Below are positions 1 to 12,119 of a stretch of DNA of 64,000 nt, one piece after another. The position numbers were made by a program, and so were the translations under genes. A model generated the notes under the pieces. It was not told the DNA's origin and did no database searches. It saw nothing but the letters and a program-made list of their open reading frames with translations. The DNA is from Chiua virens (taxonomy: Eukaryota > Basidiomycota > Agaricomycetes > Boletales > Boletaceae), in NCBI GenBank assembly GCA_019787685.1, contig JAHNUO010000027.1:1-64000 (forward strand), in the 5' to 3' direction. How positions within the stretch are numbered: position 1 is the first letter of the stretch; every line of letters starts with the position of its first letter.

Positions 1-1228
1 GTGTTGCTGTGTCGTCACAAATATCGTTGCTCTCTCGGTGTATCACTTGTCAAATCATGGCGGAATATTGAAGAACAGACCGTACCACTGTTACATAGTT
101 GAATAATAACTGTCCACTAGGCCCGAGGGTTACAGTATGCCGCTCGCAAGCGTGTGGATGGTGCTCTCCCTCCCCGTTACCATGTCTAGCCAGAAGAAGA
201 ATTTTTCGTTGCTTATCACTTTAGCGAACCGTATGTCTATATGGCCAAGATTAACTTGATACTCCTGAGGACGTCAGGTAGAGATTCCAGTGTTACGCTT
301 CAAGTGATGTCTACTGTCCTGACGAAGATGGTGAATAACGATGATGGCGACGATCTTGATGTTTTCAAATGCTTTGTCCAGTGCGATTCCGGTCCCGACA
401 TTCGATTCAGATATTCCCGGGTAAATTCCCTTCCGCACCAGGTCAACTTGAAGGGTACAATGTTTCCTCTCGCTGAATGTCCAAGCTCTTTCCGACGTAT
501 TATTCACTGCCCCATTTGCCAATTTTGCTGCCACCTGCTCTGTACTGCCAGCGAGTGACTGATGAACCAGCTGTCATCAGCCTGACTGAGCACTCTGTCT
601 CGTGTATCTGTCAACGGCTGAGTAAAGGACCTTCGACTGTTCGTTAGCTTGCGTGTCACGCCCCCCACGACGGATGAATCTCCCGGGCGAGTTGTCGCGA
701 ATAAGCAAACATACTGATCACTGCCTTCCGTGAACGCGCGGCCGAAGGTAGTTTCAACTTCCAAGTCCATCATGATAACTATCACTGATACCGTGATAAT
801 GATCTCCAATGATGTTAGAGTGCCTGGGCAAGTCTCCAGTCTACATATTGGCTAACATTGGTCACGGTATCCCATTGACAGCTCTCGTCTCGTAACATCT
901 GAGAATGCATATTATATCATGTAAATGCATCTTCTTGAGTGGCAGTTGTACGATATAAATATAATGGGGGGGAACCCGAGTGGCGGTGACGGTGGCTGGG
1001 CCGGCGGGGCCAATGGGACGTCGCACCGCCGCAGCACCGCACGTTTGTTTTCCGACATAAGTAAGAGCATAGGAAATTCTGATTTTCCTCTTTTTGGCCT
1101 TCTCCGTGTGACCTTTTTTCGGGATTTGCCGCACTATATGGACCGAGGACTCCTGCTGCGCTCGCCGCCTTTCTTACCAAAGCGCTTTACTTTTGGCTGG
1201 ACCACCGGTGCAAACGTCCACAATACTG
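1..1228. other. No confident gene; possible small minus-strand coding relic
   Basis: I recognise no protein family here. On the minus strand between about 810 and 240 there are two overlapping open stretches with amphipathic sequence that could be exons of a small secreted or membrane protein, but I could not join them with convincing splice sites. The last 250 bases before the LysM gene form its upstream region. Telling a gene from chance would need transcript data. Confidence 0.2.
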
Positions 1229-1967
1229 ATGGGGCGCTGGACGCAATATGATGAGGTGTGTCATCTCTTCAGGTGGCTGTTCTGCATCGACGGATATACC
1301 ACATCTAGGACGACTACAGACTTCCGGAGGGAGTAAAACGTATTGGTTATGATACCGACACCGGCTGCTACTACTTTCACGATCGCGAAGGACTCGTGTA
1401 CAAAGGTCCTGAAGGCTCCCAATTTGGAGAATTGACCCAGGGTACTTATGTTGTCGCTCCTATGGCTGACGTGTCTTATTTTGCATGATAGTCGCCGACC
1501 TGCCTGTCACCGTCTCTGCAGAAGGAGATGACGATGACGTGGAGGCTGCATCTGCTCGTGCTGACGGTTACGAGCCTCTTTCCATAGACGAGGTGGGTAC
1601 AATGATTTATCTTGAGCACATGTATGCTGACTTGGTGGACCACTCGTTCCAGCATGGCTCTCGTCATGTTCTGCGAGGAGGAGCCTATCGGACACTTTTC
1701 CCGTTCTTTCTTATCGTTGCCGTCACCCTCTTGCTCATCTGGCGACTCGCATTTTCCCCCACTATTGCCGCACCGGCCCCTTGTCCCAGTACAACAATTT
1801 CGTATATCATTCAGCCGGGCGATACTTGTTGGGACCTCACTCGCCGCTATAATTCGACCTTGGATAAATTTCAAATCGTCAATCCCAAGGTCGTGTGCAG
1901 TGATCTACATCCGGGAGAGCGAGTTTGCATCCCGGACGAAGGGTCTTCGATAAGCAGAGTCTTTTGA
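1229..1967 (+). CDS. LysM-domain single-pass membrane protein
   Basis: I read three exons, 1229-1255, 1309-1441 and 1492-1967, giving 211 aa with a start of MGRWTQYDE. The first part holds a basidiomycete pattern with LPEG, GYD and YYFHDREG, followed by an acidic stretch. One hydrophobic helix (around TLFPFFLIVAVTLLLIW, about residues 125-145) precedes an alanine/proline linker and a C-terminal LysM repeat with YIIQPGDTCWDLTRRYN and a final VCIP motif. LysM (CBM50) modules bind chitin or peptidoglycan sugars; here the module would sit outside the membrane. Both introns are 50-53 bp GT-AG and join in frame. The role is unknown: wall binding or masking of chitin fragments are inferences. Confidence 0.85.
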
Positions 1968-2253
1968 TTCGATTCAGCTGAGGGGGACTGGCTATCTTGT
2001 ATATTGTTACCACCTGTACCATATTGCTTAGTACTACTGGGACTCTCGTATGCCATGCCAGCTTAGTTGTGTCTAGGACTAAGTGTGACGTCACTCTATG
2101 AGTGGGAAAATCTTGCACAGCCACCTTGTCATGTTGAATTGTCGCGGTCGACAGTCAAGCTTACTTTCAACTTCCACGACGAGTGCTTACGATCTCTTGC
2201 ACGAATTCACGACTTCTCCAGATAACATACTTACTTCCCATCTATTTAAACAA

Positions 2254-3034
2254 ATGGCTTTCGAAGATTGGATTCGCCAGGGCCACCCCAGTAAGCCTTG
2301 TTCCCCTGAATCCATGAGCTGCCAGTCTGAAACCTTCCGCAGTTCTCTTCGGGGTGCTCATCGTTCTCAGTTTTATCGAAGTTCGTTTCTGATTGTTCCC
2401 AAACTATATTCTAGTTTAACAGGTCTTATAGCTATCAATATCTGCCTTTCTTGCTGCGAAATTTAACCGACATCACAACTACTTCAGTATCGACGAACGC
2501 GATCGCACTTCTTTCCTCCTGTTCACATCTATATGGACGATCGTGCTGTCTGGGCTGTACATAACTTTCTTCTTCGTCTTTCCCGACAGCGTATTCAACA
2601 GTGTTGGATCTCATATTTGCTTGTGCGGATTATTCGGTTCTTCTTCTCGTCCGGTTCATTGACAGGCCATGTAGTTTGCTCGTCACATGGATATTCTGGA
2701 CCTCAGGCGCAGCCGCCATCACCGCAGCTCTCGGGGGCGGATTGAATTGCAGGTACGTCCCCCTTCCTGATATAGCGGATATGGCCGATCGCGTTGAACC
2801 GGGTAACTCGCAGCAATACCGTGATTGTTTACTGTGGACAACTGAATGCCCTCGAGGCTTTCGCCTGGATAATTTGGTAAGTCTTAAGCTCACTTGAGAT
2901 GATCTCATTTCGAACCGTCGTGTTTACCTCATCCTGACAGGATTACTGTTACATTTGCGATCATTGTTGCGGCGGCCCGTGGCATAATCGCTGCGCGCCG
3001 CGGTGACGGTCTTAAGGGTCCCCTTGTTGTATGA
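2254..3034 (+). CDS. MARVEL-type four-helix membrane protein
   Basis: Six exons (2254-2290, 2343-2380, 2432-2622, 2675-2752, 2814-2876, 2941-3034) join in frame into 166 aa. The protein starts MAFEDWIRQGHP and has four hydrophobic helices. Family-typical pieces are the RDRTSFLLF loop, a SIWTIVLSGLYI helix, TWIFWTSGAAAITAALGGG and YCGQLNALEAFAWIIW. Basidiomycetes carry many such MARVEL proteins, thought to help organise membrane domains. All introns are 51-64 bp; the donor of intron 3 (GTGCGG) is weak. The start is the first ATG that fits the family N-terminus. Confidence 0.85.
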
Positions 3035-4440
3035 GCAACCCCTTCTCGCGGCTCCCTTCACATTGCCAATCATTCAAATTCTACTCGCTTCATCTCTCGA
3101 TCCCGTTGATACTGCGACACCTTATTGCCCTGCTCTTCCCCTATCTTGAGGACACTTCCAGTACCATACTTGACTACCGTATCGCGACAACCCACTCCCT
3201 GTACTCACCACATATACGCTGTTAGAGCATATTGTTGGACCGGCTACAATCGTATTTCCGAAGTTTGCGTAACTCATTCGGCTTGAACCGGGTTTCAATG
3301 TTCAGTACGGGATTGAACATGAACTTGACTGAACTTTTACGTTTAACTGGTCGCCATTGCTAGCTGCCGTGAGATGAATGACCTTGTCAAGTATCATGGA
3401 CAGCCTGGGGCTCTTATACGTACCGTCATTTCCAACTGCCGCCTGAGTTTTGGAACTACGCGTCTTAAGATATTTTGTTTGTGAGTCCTGCATGCATGCA
3501 TACACAAGGTGTATTTCTACATCTGCTTCCATTGTAACAGCAGCTTGCCATTGTATTCGTTACGAGCGCTCCGATCCTTCAGTAAGTCACGGCGATCGCA
3601 GCGCTTGGAACCTGTCACTGCCATGTGCTCACAACACACGGAGATATATCCGTGGAAGAACTTCTATGCAGTCTATTTCGAACTATTACTGAGTCCGCTT
3701 GATTACACACGCTTTGCGTCGTTAGGCGTAGCGTGCGCAATCGTTTTTGCATGCTGTCGTGGTACTTGTATAGTTTGCAGAAGAGTACTGTATCTTTTGC
3801 ACCGGTTACCAAGACCGTGTTGCCAAATGGTACCGCTCCCCGGCGCCGGCGAATGTGGCGGCCGGGTCCAAGTTTTTTCATCATAATCTTCCATCAAGGA
3901 GAGGTCGGCCTATCGACTGCACACGGTGCTGACCTCGGGCAAGTAACTATTACAGTACTAGCTTCTCAACTTCGACAAAGCTAGTTCCTTGTCACATGCT
4001 GTTATTTGCTGGTAGTAGTATCCAGTCACTTCCTTGTTTGGACCCAGCTCGTGGCACTGGACAACGCAACCGAACTTCCCTTAAATCATTCTGGGCATTT
4101 TTGGAATGTTATGATCCTTGCCAGAGGTATGTCCTTGGTCGCCTGCCGGTAACGAATACCGGTTCACAATTGATTGTCGGTAACAGCTGTTTTACTCGTC
4201 TATACGCTCATCATTCCACCCCGACGCTAGCTATCCGACGAAGCAACTCATTTGAGTCACAATGTATTTCCTGCACACTGTATTCCCTCAAAATAGATAG
4301 GTTGCCACTGGCCAGTGGATCCGAGCATCAATCAACGGACTACAATCTGAGGATGCGGTCTCATTGCGAACTTATGGCCATATCCGGAAACAAGCTGTTC
4401 TCATCGCAGCGGTGTCAAGGTTTCTTCCCTTCTCACCCTT
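3035..4440. other. Intergenic stretch with unassigned coding-like fragments
   Basis: About 1.4 kb between the MARVEL and first DUF6534-like gene. Short open stretches around 3390-3950 on the plus strand look codon-like but I could not assemble a gene or recognise a family. A decayed membrane-protein gene is possible. The last 80 bases resemble the region upstream of the second DUF6534-like gene. Confidence 0.25.
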
Positions 4441-4538
4441 GCGCCTACTTATATAATAGATAGGGATGGAGATCCCGCCAGCGGTCCCCCCTCCCTCAAG
4501 TTGCGGCCCCCTTTCCTTCGCGTTCGATCGACTTGGAT
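4375..4538 (+). promoter_or_regulatory. Promoter of first DUF6534-like gene, conserved in its paralogue
   Basis: A TATA box TATATAAT lies at 4450-4457, about 80 bases before the start codon. Just upstream, the block ATATCCGGAAACA followed by TGTTCTCATCGCA recurs almost unchanged near 7571 before the second paralogue, whose own TATATAAT is at 7642-7649. Shared spacing supports a common core promoter kept since the gene duplicated. Confidence 0.6.
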
Positions 4539-6838
4539 ATGTCCGAGTCTTTGAGGGATGTTTACGTCGATTATGGCCCGCTCATCCTTGGAGGCTTACT
4601 TGCTTTCGCGTGAGGAATTTATTTCCCCACATAAGCACGCTGGTCACCTGCCTGTCGAGTGTACTCAAATATCGACAGTCTTTCAGGTTGCTTGAACATG
4701 CAGTTTATAATGTATTGGCAAATTTACCCTGACGAGCGATGGACGACAAAGTCGCTGGTGAGTCATGAGTCATTCGGTTGTCTTTGGTCGACGTCTGGTG
4801 TCTCTGGACGGTTGCCCTCAGGTGATATTGACATGGTATGTCTGGATCCCGCAGCGCTTTTTCAGTGGTCTGAGAAATGCCTCAGGTTCCTGGACCTGTG
4901 CCATTCTGTGTTCGTCGCGGTCGCCATTTGGGACTCCGTCCTCGCGCATTATGGTGATTTGAGTAGATTGGATTGGATTTCTTGGTGGGAAACATCATGT
5001 CAGAGAGAAATTGGTCGCATACTGACGGAGCAATCGGTGTGCAGGAGCGTCGGGGTGCGTTTTGTCTCCAAACATCCCCCAACAATCACTCATAAGGTGC
5101 ATCAGTTGGCAGTGGGGTTGACTGTGCGTAGAGATCTTATTTTCAAGAAAGATGTTCTTATCCACACGTTTAGGCGATGATGACTTTCCTGACGCAGAGG
5201 TAAACCTCTCAGATGATTGTATGCCTTGGTTGCTAATCACATTGGCCAGCTTTTTTGCTTATCGGATATATAGATGTCAGTGTACTGTTTTGGATGCTAC
5301 CCGTCTCAAGTTATTCACACATGTTCTTTGGAAAGTGCAAAATCATAAGGGGATAGTCGCAGGTCCGGTGGTAGGTATTACAGACAGCGATGCGTCGTCA
5401 CCGAATCAGATTAACGTCGTGCATCTAGTTTGTCCTCGCGTTCATCCGGATGGGTATGTACTTACTCCGAATGTTGTCACGCTCCTGACTTGGATACTCG
5501 ATTACCTATAGTTGCTGCAACTGGTGAATGATCTCAGTTTCTGCGCGTGCCTTTTCGATTTTTGATCACTTTCTATAGTATCGATGGTCGAGATGTCAGT
5601 GAAAATGTTTCTATGATTGCGATGTGACACTCTAATCTCTTTCTAGGATCGTATTACAGAGTTACATTTCTTTCGCACAAACTTTCCCATCGGTTCGTCT
5701 TTCTACCAGTATGGAAACCGGCGACAGCGGTCATTGATCTGAAACTGCAGTGCATCTTTACGCTCGGATTGGCTCTGTCTGCGTTCGTCGATGTCGTCAT
5801 CACGACTTTCCTTTGCTATTTTTTGCGATCAAACCGTTCACGAGTACATAGGTGCGTTATCCATCTTACAACTTCGATTATCCATTGAAAGTCCTTGTCA
5901 CTCGGATCCAGTACAAATCGCATCATGGATACCCTGACGTTCTGGACGGTGCAAAACGGGTCCATAACATGGTAGGTAGCGCGTTGGTTCGTTTTTGGGC
6001 TAGAAAACTGAATGTGCGTCATATCAGCTTTGCTGCCATCGCATCGCTCGTCTGCGTAAGTAACGAATCGTTCGCCTTGGAACATACGACTTTAAATCGT
6101 TAACCATATGCGATGCGATCATCATTGCTATCCGTCAGTGGACCGTGATGCCCGAAAACCGAATATTCCTTGGTCTCCACTTTATCATGGGAAAATGTAC
6201 GTCGCAGATCCTTCGCGTCTGCGCAAATCTCGTACGTTTAGCTTTCTAACCGATGTAGTATACGCCAACTCCCTTCTTGCGACGTAAGTCTCGTTCCTAG
6301 ATTCCTATAACTTAGTACTAACAATCGACACTCGCCTTAGCCTCAACACGCGCAGCAAAATCCGCAATTCGTGGGGGCGCAACTCGAGGAGTCCAGCACA
6401 GCCTGTGTCTCCAGGTGTCGCTTTCCGAGATGGTGACGAGCAAGCCGGACCTGGAAGTCCTCGGCCATATCATGTGCGTGCGAACCGCGTGAGGTTGATC
6501 GCCCATACGTTGTAGATTCTGATATGTTCCCCTTCCCCCCGGTCTTCTTTGTCTTTTGCACACTCCGTCCTCTTTGACATGCAGCCACAAGTGCGACTCG
6601 ATTGGTTTAAACTCGAACCCGTGAACTTAAAGCGTTCCCGCTCGGTGCGTGTTGCCCCGTCGGGCCTCATTTCTCTTCGTGCGTCTGGGTATCCCCTTCT
6701 GATTCTCCTATTTGTCCACAGATCGAAGTGAGCGTCCATCGAACAGTCGAGTCCAAATACGACAACGAAGTCGACGTGGACGTCCTTTCCGTCACCGTAG
6801 AATCCATACATGAGGAGGAGGAGCCCCGAGTGATATGA
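4539..6838 (+). CDS. DUF6534-like multi-pass membrane protein, paralogue 1
   Basis: The start is MSESLRDVYVDYGPLILGG. I place early exons at 4539-4609, 4679-4757, 4822-4835, 4886-4984, 5045-5054, 5106-5123, 5174-5199 and 5250-5275, each confirmed by the paralogue downstream. Conserved pieces are SGCLNMQFIMYWQIYPDERW, VILTWFLDLCHSVFVAVAIWDS, TFLTQSFFAYRIYR, FTLGLALSAFVDVVITTFLCY, a PENRIFLGLHFIMGK block and YANSLLAT. They match the order of the fungal DUF6534 family, which has seven helices and no known function. Several exons are tiny (10, 14, 18 and 26 nt). Exon borders between 5276 and 6700 are not resolved. The C-terminus is acidic and ends at 6836-6838. Confidence 0.75.
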
Positions 6839-7714
6839 CAATTCTACTGTTGCACCATCTTCATCCGATTCGCCATTTTCACCATTTTTTTCGATCGTTG
6901 GTTCCATTTTGAGCCAACCAACATGTGTTGCTAGTACTTGTTGTTTTTGATATCATCAATGCTGTAACGTTGTACTGCTAGCTCGGGGTTTCAAGTCTAT
7001 TCCGATTTGTATATATTTGTCAGTCGTACCCTCAACTTCTCAGACTTGCACTTACCTCGGAGAGAAAAGTCCCGGATGGCCAGTGACTAGTGACTAGTGA
7101 CCGGTGACGAAAGGACTGTGGCTTTTTCACACGAATCAACACAAAGTCCAACTTGCTTGTTTAGCGACACCAACTCAATTATAGACAGTTTGTTGACGCA
7201 CGGACGGATTCGGATCCATGCTTATCTCTGCAACTTTACTATGTCCTGCAATCCAACTTGGTACTTCTGACAGCTTGGCCAACTTGCCGACTTGAATGTC
7301 GGAATTCTACGGATATCTGACGAGGTGTCTCGAATGGCCCTGTCAGGCAAAAGCGACAGATCGGGTTTCTTACTACTCCCCGACATGGTCTTATCACGTC
7401 CCGTTTGTCTGGATGCATACCACGGCATCGCGACCTCAATACCTCGTTTGGAGAAATCAGACCTCGAGATTCCTTCTAGTATGTATTGATATTGAAAATT
7501 TCTTGGACAGATAGAACATCAATCAGAAAAATCACGATCTTCACGGGCGGCTTCTCATGATGAAAACTATATCCGGAAACAGAGTGTTCTGATCGCATGG
7601 TGGTGCGCAAAGTTTTCTCCATTTTGATCGTTACGTCAACTTATATAATGGGTAAGGGTTTTGTGGTCTCCTCGTGGCCCTCCCTTCGATTGACATTCAT
7701 CAACCGACTTGTAC
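6839..7714. promoter_or_regulatory. Intergenic region and promoter of second DUF6534-like gene
   Basis: No gene is recognised. A short tandem block around 7081-7105 repeats TGACTAGTGAC. The 3' part carries the promoter block shared with the first paralogue, with TATATAAT at 7642-7649, about 65 bases before the start codon. Confidence 0.45.
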
Positions 7715-10009
7715 ATGTCTGAGTCCTTGGGGGACGTTTATGTGGATTATGGCCCACTCATTCTGGGAGGCTTGATTGCTTTTGCGTGAGGAATCCTTTT
7801 CTATGAACACGTCGGTGACCTTCATATCGGCCATGCGCAGACTTTCAGGTTGCGTTAGCATGCAATTTATAATGTACTGGCGAGTTTACCCGGACGAACG
7901 ATGGCCGACAAGATCTCTAGTATGTCGTGTGTGATTTCGCTCTTTTCGATTGAAAGCTAACATTTTCCATGGATGGACGTCCTCAGGTGATATTGACTTG
8001 GTATGCTCTAAAACTGGTGAAGGGCTGTAGTTCGTTCAGAGACCTCCTAGGCTCCTCGATTTGTGTCACTCCGCATTCATCGGGGTCGCCATCTGGGACT
8101 CCGTCATCGCCGATTATGGTAATCTCCAAAAACTAGACTTCATTCCTTGGTACGCAAAGTCGCGTGAAATTGAGTAAGTGCTAATGAAACATGGTATACA
8201 GGAGCGTTGGGGTCAGTTTTGCCTCTTGGACGTGCTCTGACGGTCACTGATGAAATGCGTTAGCCGGCAGTGGAGTCAACAGTACGCTGAGGCATATATA
8301 CATATATTCAAGGAAAGTGCTCTAATACACATTTTAGGCGACGATGACGTTCTTGGTACAAAGGTGGGCGTCCTGAGATGCATTGCACGTCTTGGTTGAC
8401 AATTATTCTGGTAGCTTTTTCGCATATCGGATATATAGATGTCGGTATAATGTTCCTGATACTACCACTCGTCGCAGTCATTTAGTATTCTCTGTGCAGT
8501 GCAAAGTGCTCTCAGGGTAATGCAAAACTATAAGTTGATTGTCGCAGGCCCTGTGGTAGGTACTCCCGGAGATAACGCATTGTTCCTATACCTAACAAGC
8601 ATCATATATCCAGTTTATCCTCGCATTCATCCGGCTGAGTATGTAGCGCTCTAATGTCCTCGCGCAATTCTGATTTCTAGCTGTCCACAGTCGCCGCCAC
8701 CGGTAAGATCTTTACTTGATCCGTTTTATTCGGGTATTGGACAGTGATTGTTCTCTGCAGTGTCCATGGCTGAGATGTAAGTCAGCTTTTTTGAGTGTGG
8801 TATGTATAGCAGACTCATCAGTTTCTTCCCAGGCTCACATTACAATCTTACGCGGCATTTACGCAGCCTTTCCCATCGGTTCGCTTTCGCTCCCCTTTTC
8901 GGTGGCCACGTTGGATGTTGATTGGGTGCTGTAGTGGGTATTTACTCTCGGACTGGTTCTCTCTGCGTTTGTCGATGTCGTCATCACGACCTTCCTTTGT
9001 CACCTGTTCAGATCAAACCGTTCAAGGGTACTAAGGCGCGTCATCCTTGGATTCTCGAGCACGACCCCCAAAATGACTCCAATAAAGTACGAATCGCATC
9101 ATGGACATATTGACATTTTGGACCGTGCAAAATGGATCGATGACATGGTAAGTGGAATCGGATACCCCCTTTACGAGCTTGGGGTTCAATGATAGCCGTG
9201 TCAGCTTGGGGACGATCGCGTCCCTCATATGTGTGAGTACTTGGTCCACCGCCATGAGACTCTGGAACACTGAGTCGTATCCGTTAGTGGCTTGCGATGC
9301 CTCAAAATCGGATATTTCTTGGTCTCCACTTTGTGATGGGAAAATGTAGGTCGTACACTCATGTCTCTGATTCAACCCATACGTACACTTAACTTTTGAC
9401 CGGACCACCCAGTATACGCCAACTCCCTTCTTGCGACGTACGCTGTCTCCTCGTTCCAAAATCCTGGTGGCATGACACTGACACTGATCCCACAGCCTCA
9501 ACGCGCGTAACACGATCCGCAATTCAGGGAGCCGCATGAGCAGCTCATCGAGGACTCCAAGGTTACCTCCTGCTACTCTATTCTCCAGAGTCGCGGTACG
9601 AGACGGCGATAAGCGAGACGATCCCGGAAGTCCACGGCGAAATCCTGTGGGTCTGCATCGCGAGGGGCTATGTTTTAGATCGCTAACATCTCCTCTTCTC
9701 TTTCTCTTTTCTCTTTGCTGTTTCTATTCCTGCACACGTCGTCTTTCTTATCATCCAGCCACAGATGCGGCTTGATCGGCATAGACTTGAACCTCTGGAT
9801 CTAGGATCGAGATCGGTGCGTTCTATTCCCGCTCGTCCATATCAAGGCAGCCAGTTCTGATTCTCCTTTTTGCCGTCTCTTGTTGTTACCAGATCGAAGT
9901 GAACGTCCATCGCACCGTGGAGTCTAGATTCGACCACAAGCTCGATGCGGATGAATTAGACGTAACCTCGGAGTCTGCACATCAAGAACAGGGATCTCGA
10001 ACCCCATGA
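7715..10009 (+). CDS. DUF6534-like multi-pass membrane protein, paralogue 2
   Basis: A tandem paralogue of the gene at 4539, with the same exon plan: 7715-7785, 7841-7919, 7987-8000, 8051-8149, 8202-8211, 8264-8281, 8338-8363 and 8415-8440, then less certain exons to a stop at 10007-10009. It starts MSESLGDVYVDYGPLILGG and keeps SGCVSMQFIMYWRVYPDERW, TFLVQSFFAYRIYR, FVDVVITTF and YANSLLATLNAR. Matching introns in divergent sequence confirm the very small exons in both genes. Function is unknown; the pair arose by local duplication. The middle (8440-8960) is poorly resolved and could hold a lesion. Confidence 0.7.
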
Positions 10010-10726
10010 CCGTTGGGAATCGGTTCGAGCGTCCCGGGTTAACCTACTCTGGTCGTTTTCGTTGTCTATGTCGACTCTGTCGCATCGCAGGTTTTGCTCC
10101 AACTAATAGTAAAGCTGATGTATGAGGCTATTCGTTACATGTAATGCCATCGTCCCCTAGTGTCTTTCAAATATTATACTTTCCACCCTCCCTGCGAACG
10201 GCTACGTCCTTTCTCTCAGCCGTTCTCGTTATGCTGTGACGCGTGACCACGCTTCCCGGCCCGAAAGCACGTGATTTTGCCCTGAAGAATGAATGGTAAT
10301 TTTTTTACGCTGTTCTTCAAACGCACTCAGTCAAATTACAGACCACACCTGTCGTTGGACGATTCACAGTGGTTTGTGCCAAAGTAGGGCGGAAAGGAAC
10401 GTATTTTTGGTACGTCTTAGCGCTGTTGCATCTGTGTGCCGTGTGCAGGTGCGGATGCAGGCCGGTGGTCCCTACACTTCTTCTGAATCGTATGTATCTT
10501 CTCAAGTATGTCCTGTCTCAATGCAAGTCGTTTTATGTATGTAAATCGAACTTCTTGATCGAGGTTCTCAAGCTTGCAGTGCGTCCGAACAGTAGTGGGG
10601 GTAGCCCAAAGTGCCAGATTTTGAAATGGGCGTTGGTTTAATTCATGATGTCATGACAGTCAACTCCTATATCACATCCACATCCATTTCTCTCGCTGCC
10701 AACCACTCCGTAACACACGCAGAGAC
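10010..10726. other. Intergenic, nothing recognised
   Basis: No family-like reading frame or RNA gene was seen. Short open frames at 10,290-10,640 on both strands lack family features and splice support. The end of the stretch is the upstream region of the small gene at 10,727. Confidence 0.4.
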
Positions 10727-11211
10727 ATGACCAAACTCGATAAAAGCTCAGGCGCCATGATGTCCAACGTGGGTAACTCTCAGATATACGAGGACCACGA
10801 GCAGCGGTATGTCACTGTTCACTTCACGATCGGTCTCTCGAAACTCACCTCGCCACGTTGGTCGTAGGACATCCAAGCACACAGATCACAACCTACCCCC
10901 GAAACATGTCCCTGATCGATGGCACATGGATATCGAAGCGTTGTGGGTCTTTAGTTCCTCGTTTGTGAAGTGTGGGGAGAACTGACTCTGATAGGAACGA
11001 ACGGGAAATCGGGGACAGGATGGCAGAAGCCCATCAGCGCTCCCTGGATGCTGCGCACGGCAAGGGGTCGATGAGTCCTGGTGCAGACCCCAAGGTGGAC
11101 CCACTGGGGCCGGCGACGTTTCATGGAAACGAACCTTCGAGGGGTGCAAAGGTCGATGCGGAAATCATGGCTGAAGAACGAGAAGAGTTGAGGAAAAAGG
11201 GCAAGGCGTGA
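10727..11211 (+). CDS. Small conserved-looking hydrophilic protein, 123 aa
   Basis: Three exons (10727-10806, 10868-10942, 10995-11211) join in frame. The product has no membrane segment, is rich in charged residues, and ends with a pattern I associate with short fungal proteins: FHGNEPSRGAKVDAEI then EEREELRKKGKA. An alternative start exists ten codons in, at a second Met pair. Introns are 60 and 52 bp, the second with a CTGAC branch-point-like site. Function unknown. Confidence 0.7.
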
Positions 11212-11374
11212 CTGGTTTTCGTGCAGAAGAAGAGAATATGCAATAAGGTGTAATGATGTGTATTATATGAAAACATTGTGCCTTGTTCGGAACGTGCAGG
11301 TTGCTAGCGGTATCTCAGTTCGGGGAGTCATTCTATCGCATGCGTGGACCTACCAGCTAACGAGGTTCGTCAAA

Positions 11375-11686
11375 TCAATTTTCTTCCTCGTCCTCCTCGT
11401 CCTCGTCCTCCGATCGTGCAGCTTTAGCAGTCTTCTCCTTTCCTACCTCTGCGTTCCCAACCGCATCTCGCCATGCCGTCAGCTCTTTCCCCACTTTTTC
11501 CTTCGCAGCAGCAAGCGATTTTGACACTCCATGATAGTACTCTCTAACATTTCCCGTCTTCTCTGCCGCGACCGCAAATGTATGCACGCCATTCGATGTG
11601 AGTGAGGGTGGTGATTTTGTCCCCTCTGGTGGAGAGAGAGCGTACGATACCGTCAATGTTGTCTGAGCAGTCATGATGGGTGGCAA
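11375..11686 (-). CDS. GON7: GON7-like subunit of the EKC/KEOPS complex
   Basis: A single exon of 103 aa. The N-terminal LTVSYALSPPEGTKSP strand and a C-terminal helix with AAAKEKVGKELTAWRDAVG resemble Gon7, a small partly disordered KEOPS subunit. KEOPS makes the t6A modification on tRNA position 37 and affects telomeres. The C-terminus is a run of Asp and Glu. A second Met five codons in (MTAQTTL) could be the true start. Assignment rests on short-motif similarity in a family that diverges fast, so it stays tentative. Confidence 0.55.
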   Translation of the reverse strand: MPPIMTAQTTLTVSYALSPPEGTKSPPSLTSNGVHTFAVAAEKTGNVREYYHGVSKSLAAAKEKVGKELTAWRDAVGNAEVGKEKTAKAARSEDEDEEDEEEN

Positions 11687-12119
11687 TAAGTGAAGTACTG
11701 GAGAAGAGATTATCTTATCTTATCTCGGCGTTCCCCAAGCAACGTGCGTCCTCCGCTCCGCAGCGGTCATCGTGACCTCATCAGGTCTACAACTCCGACT
11801 TGTCAAGAAAAACGTGTCTTGTCTTTTCGCCATCATCCCGATGCTTCTCCTCCTTGTTCGGTAACGACGCAGGCTCTCTTGTATTTTCACTTGACGAGCC
11901 TGCGTTTGCTGGATCACACCTGGTTTTTTAACGCAAAAGACTAGACTTGCTATCTTTTTTTTTTTCATTCGTTCTCTCCACGGGCTACATCAGGGCACCA
12001 CCTTAGACATAGATCATAGAATTCACCGGTATAGAAGAACAAGAGCCAAGAGTTCAATAGAAACATCCCGATCATACACCATACGATACCAGCATCATCG
12101 TTTACCATATTTCAGACGA
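11687..12119. other. Divergent intergenic region
   Basis: This region separates the minus-strand GON7-like gene from the plus-strand methyltransferase and probably holds both promoters. It contains a short TTATC repeat near 11,712 and a T-run near 11,957. No gene recognised. Confidence 0.4.
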
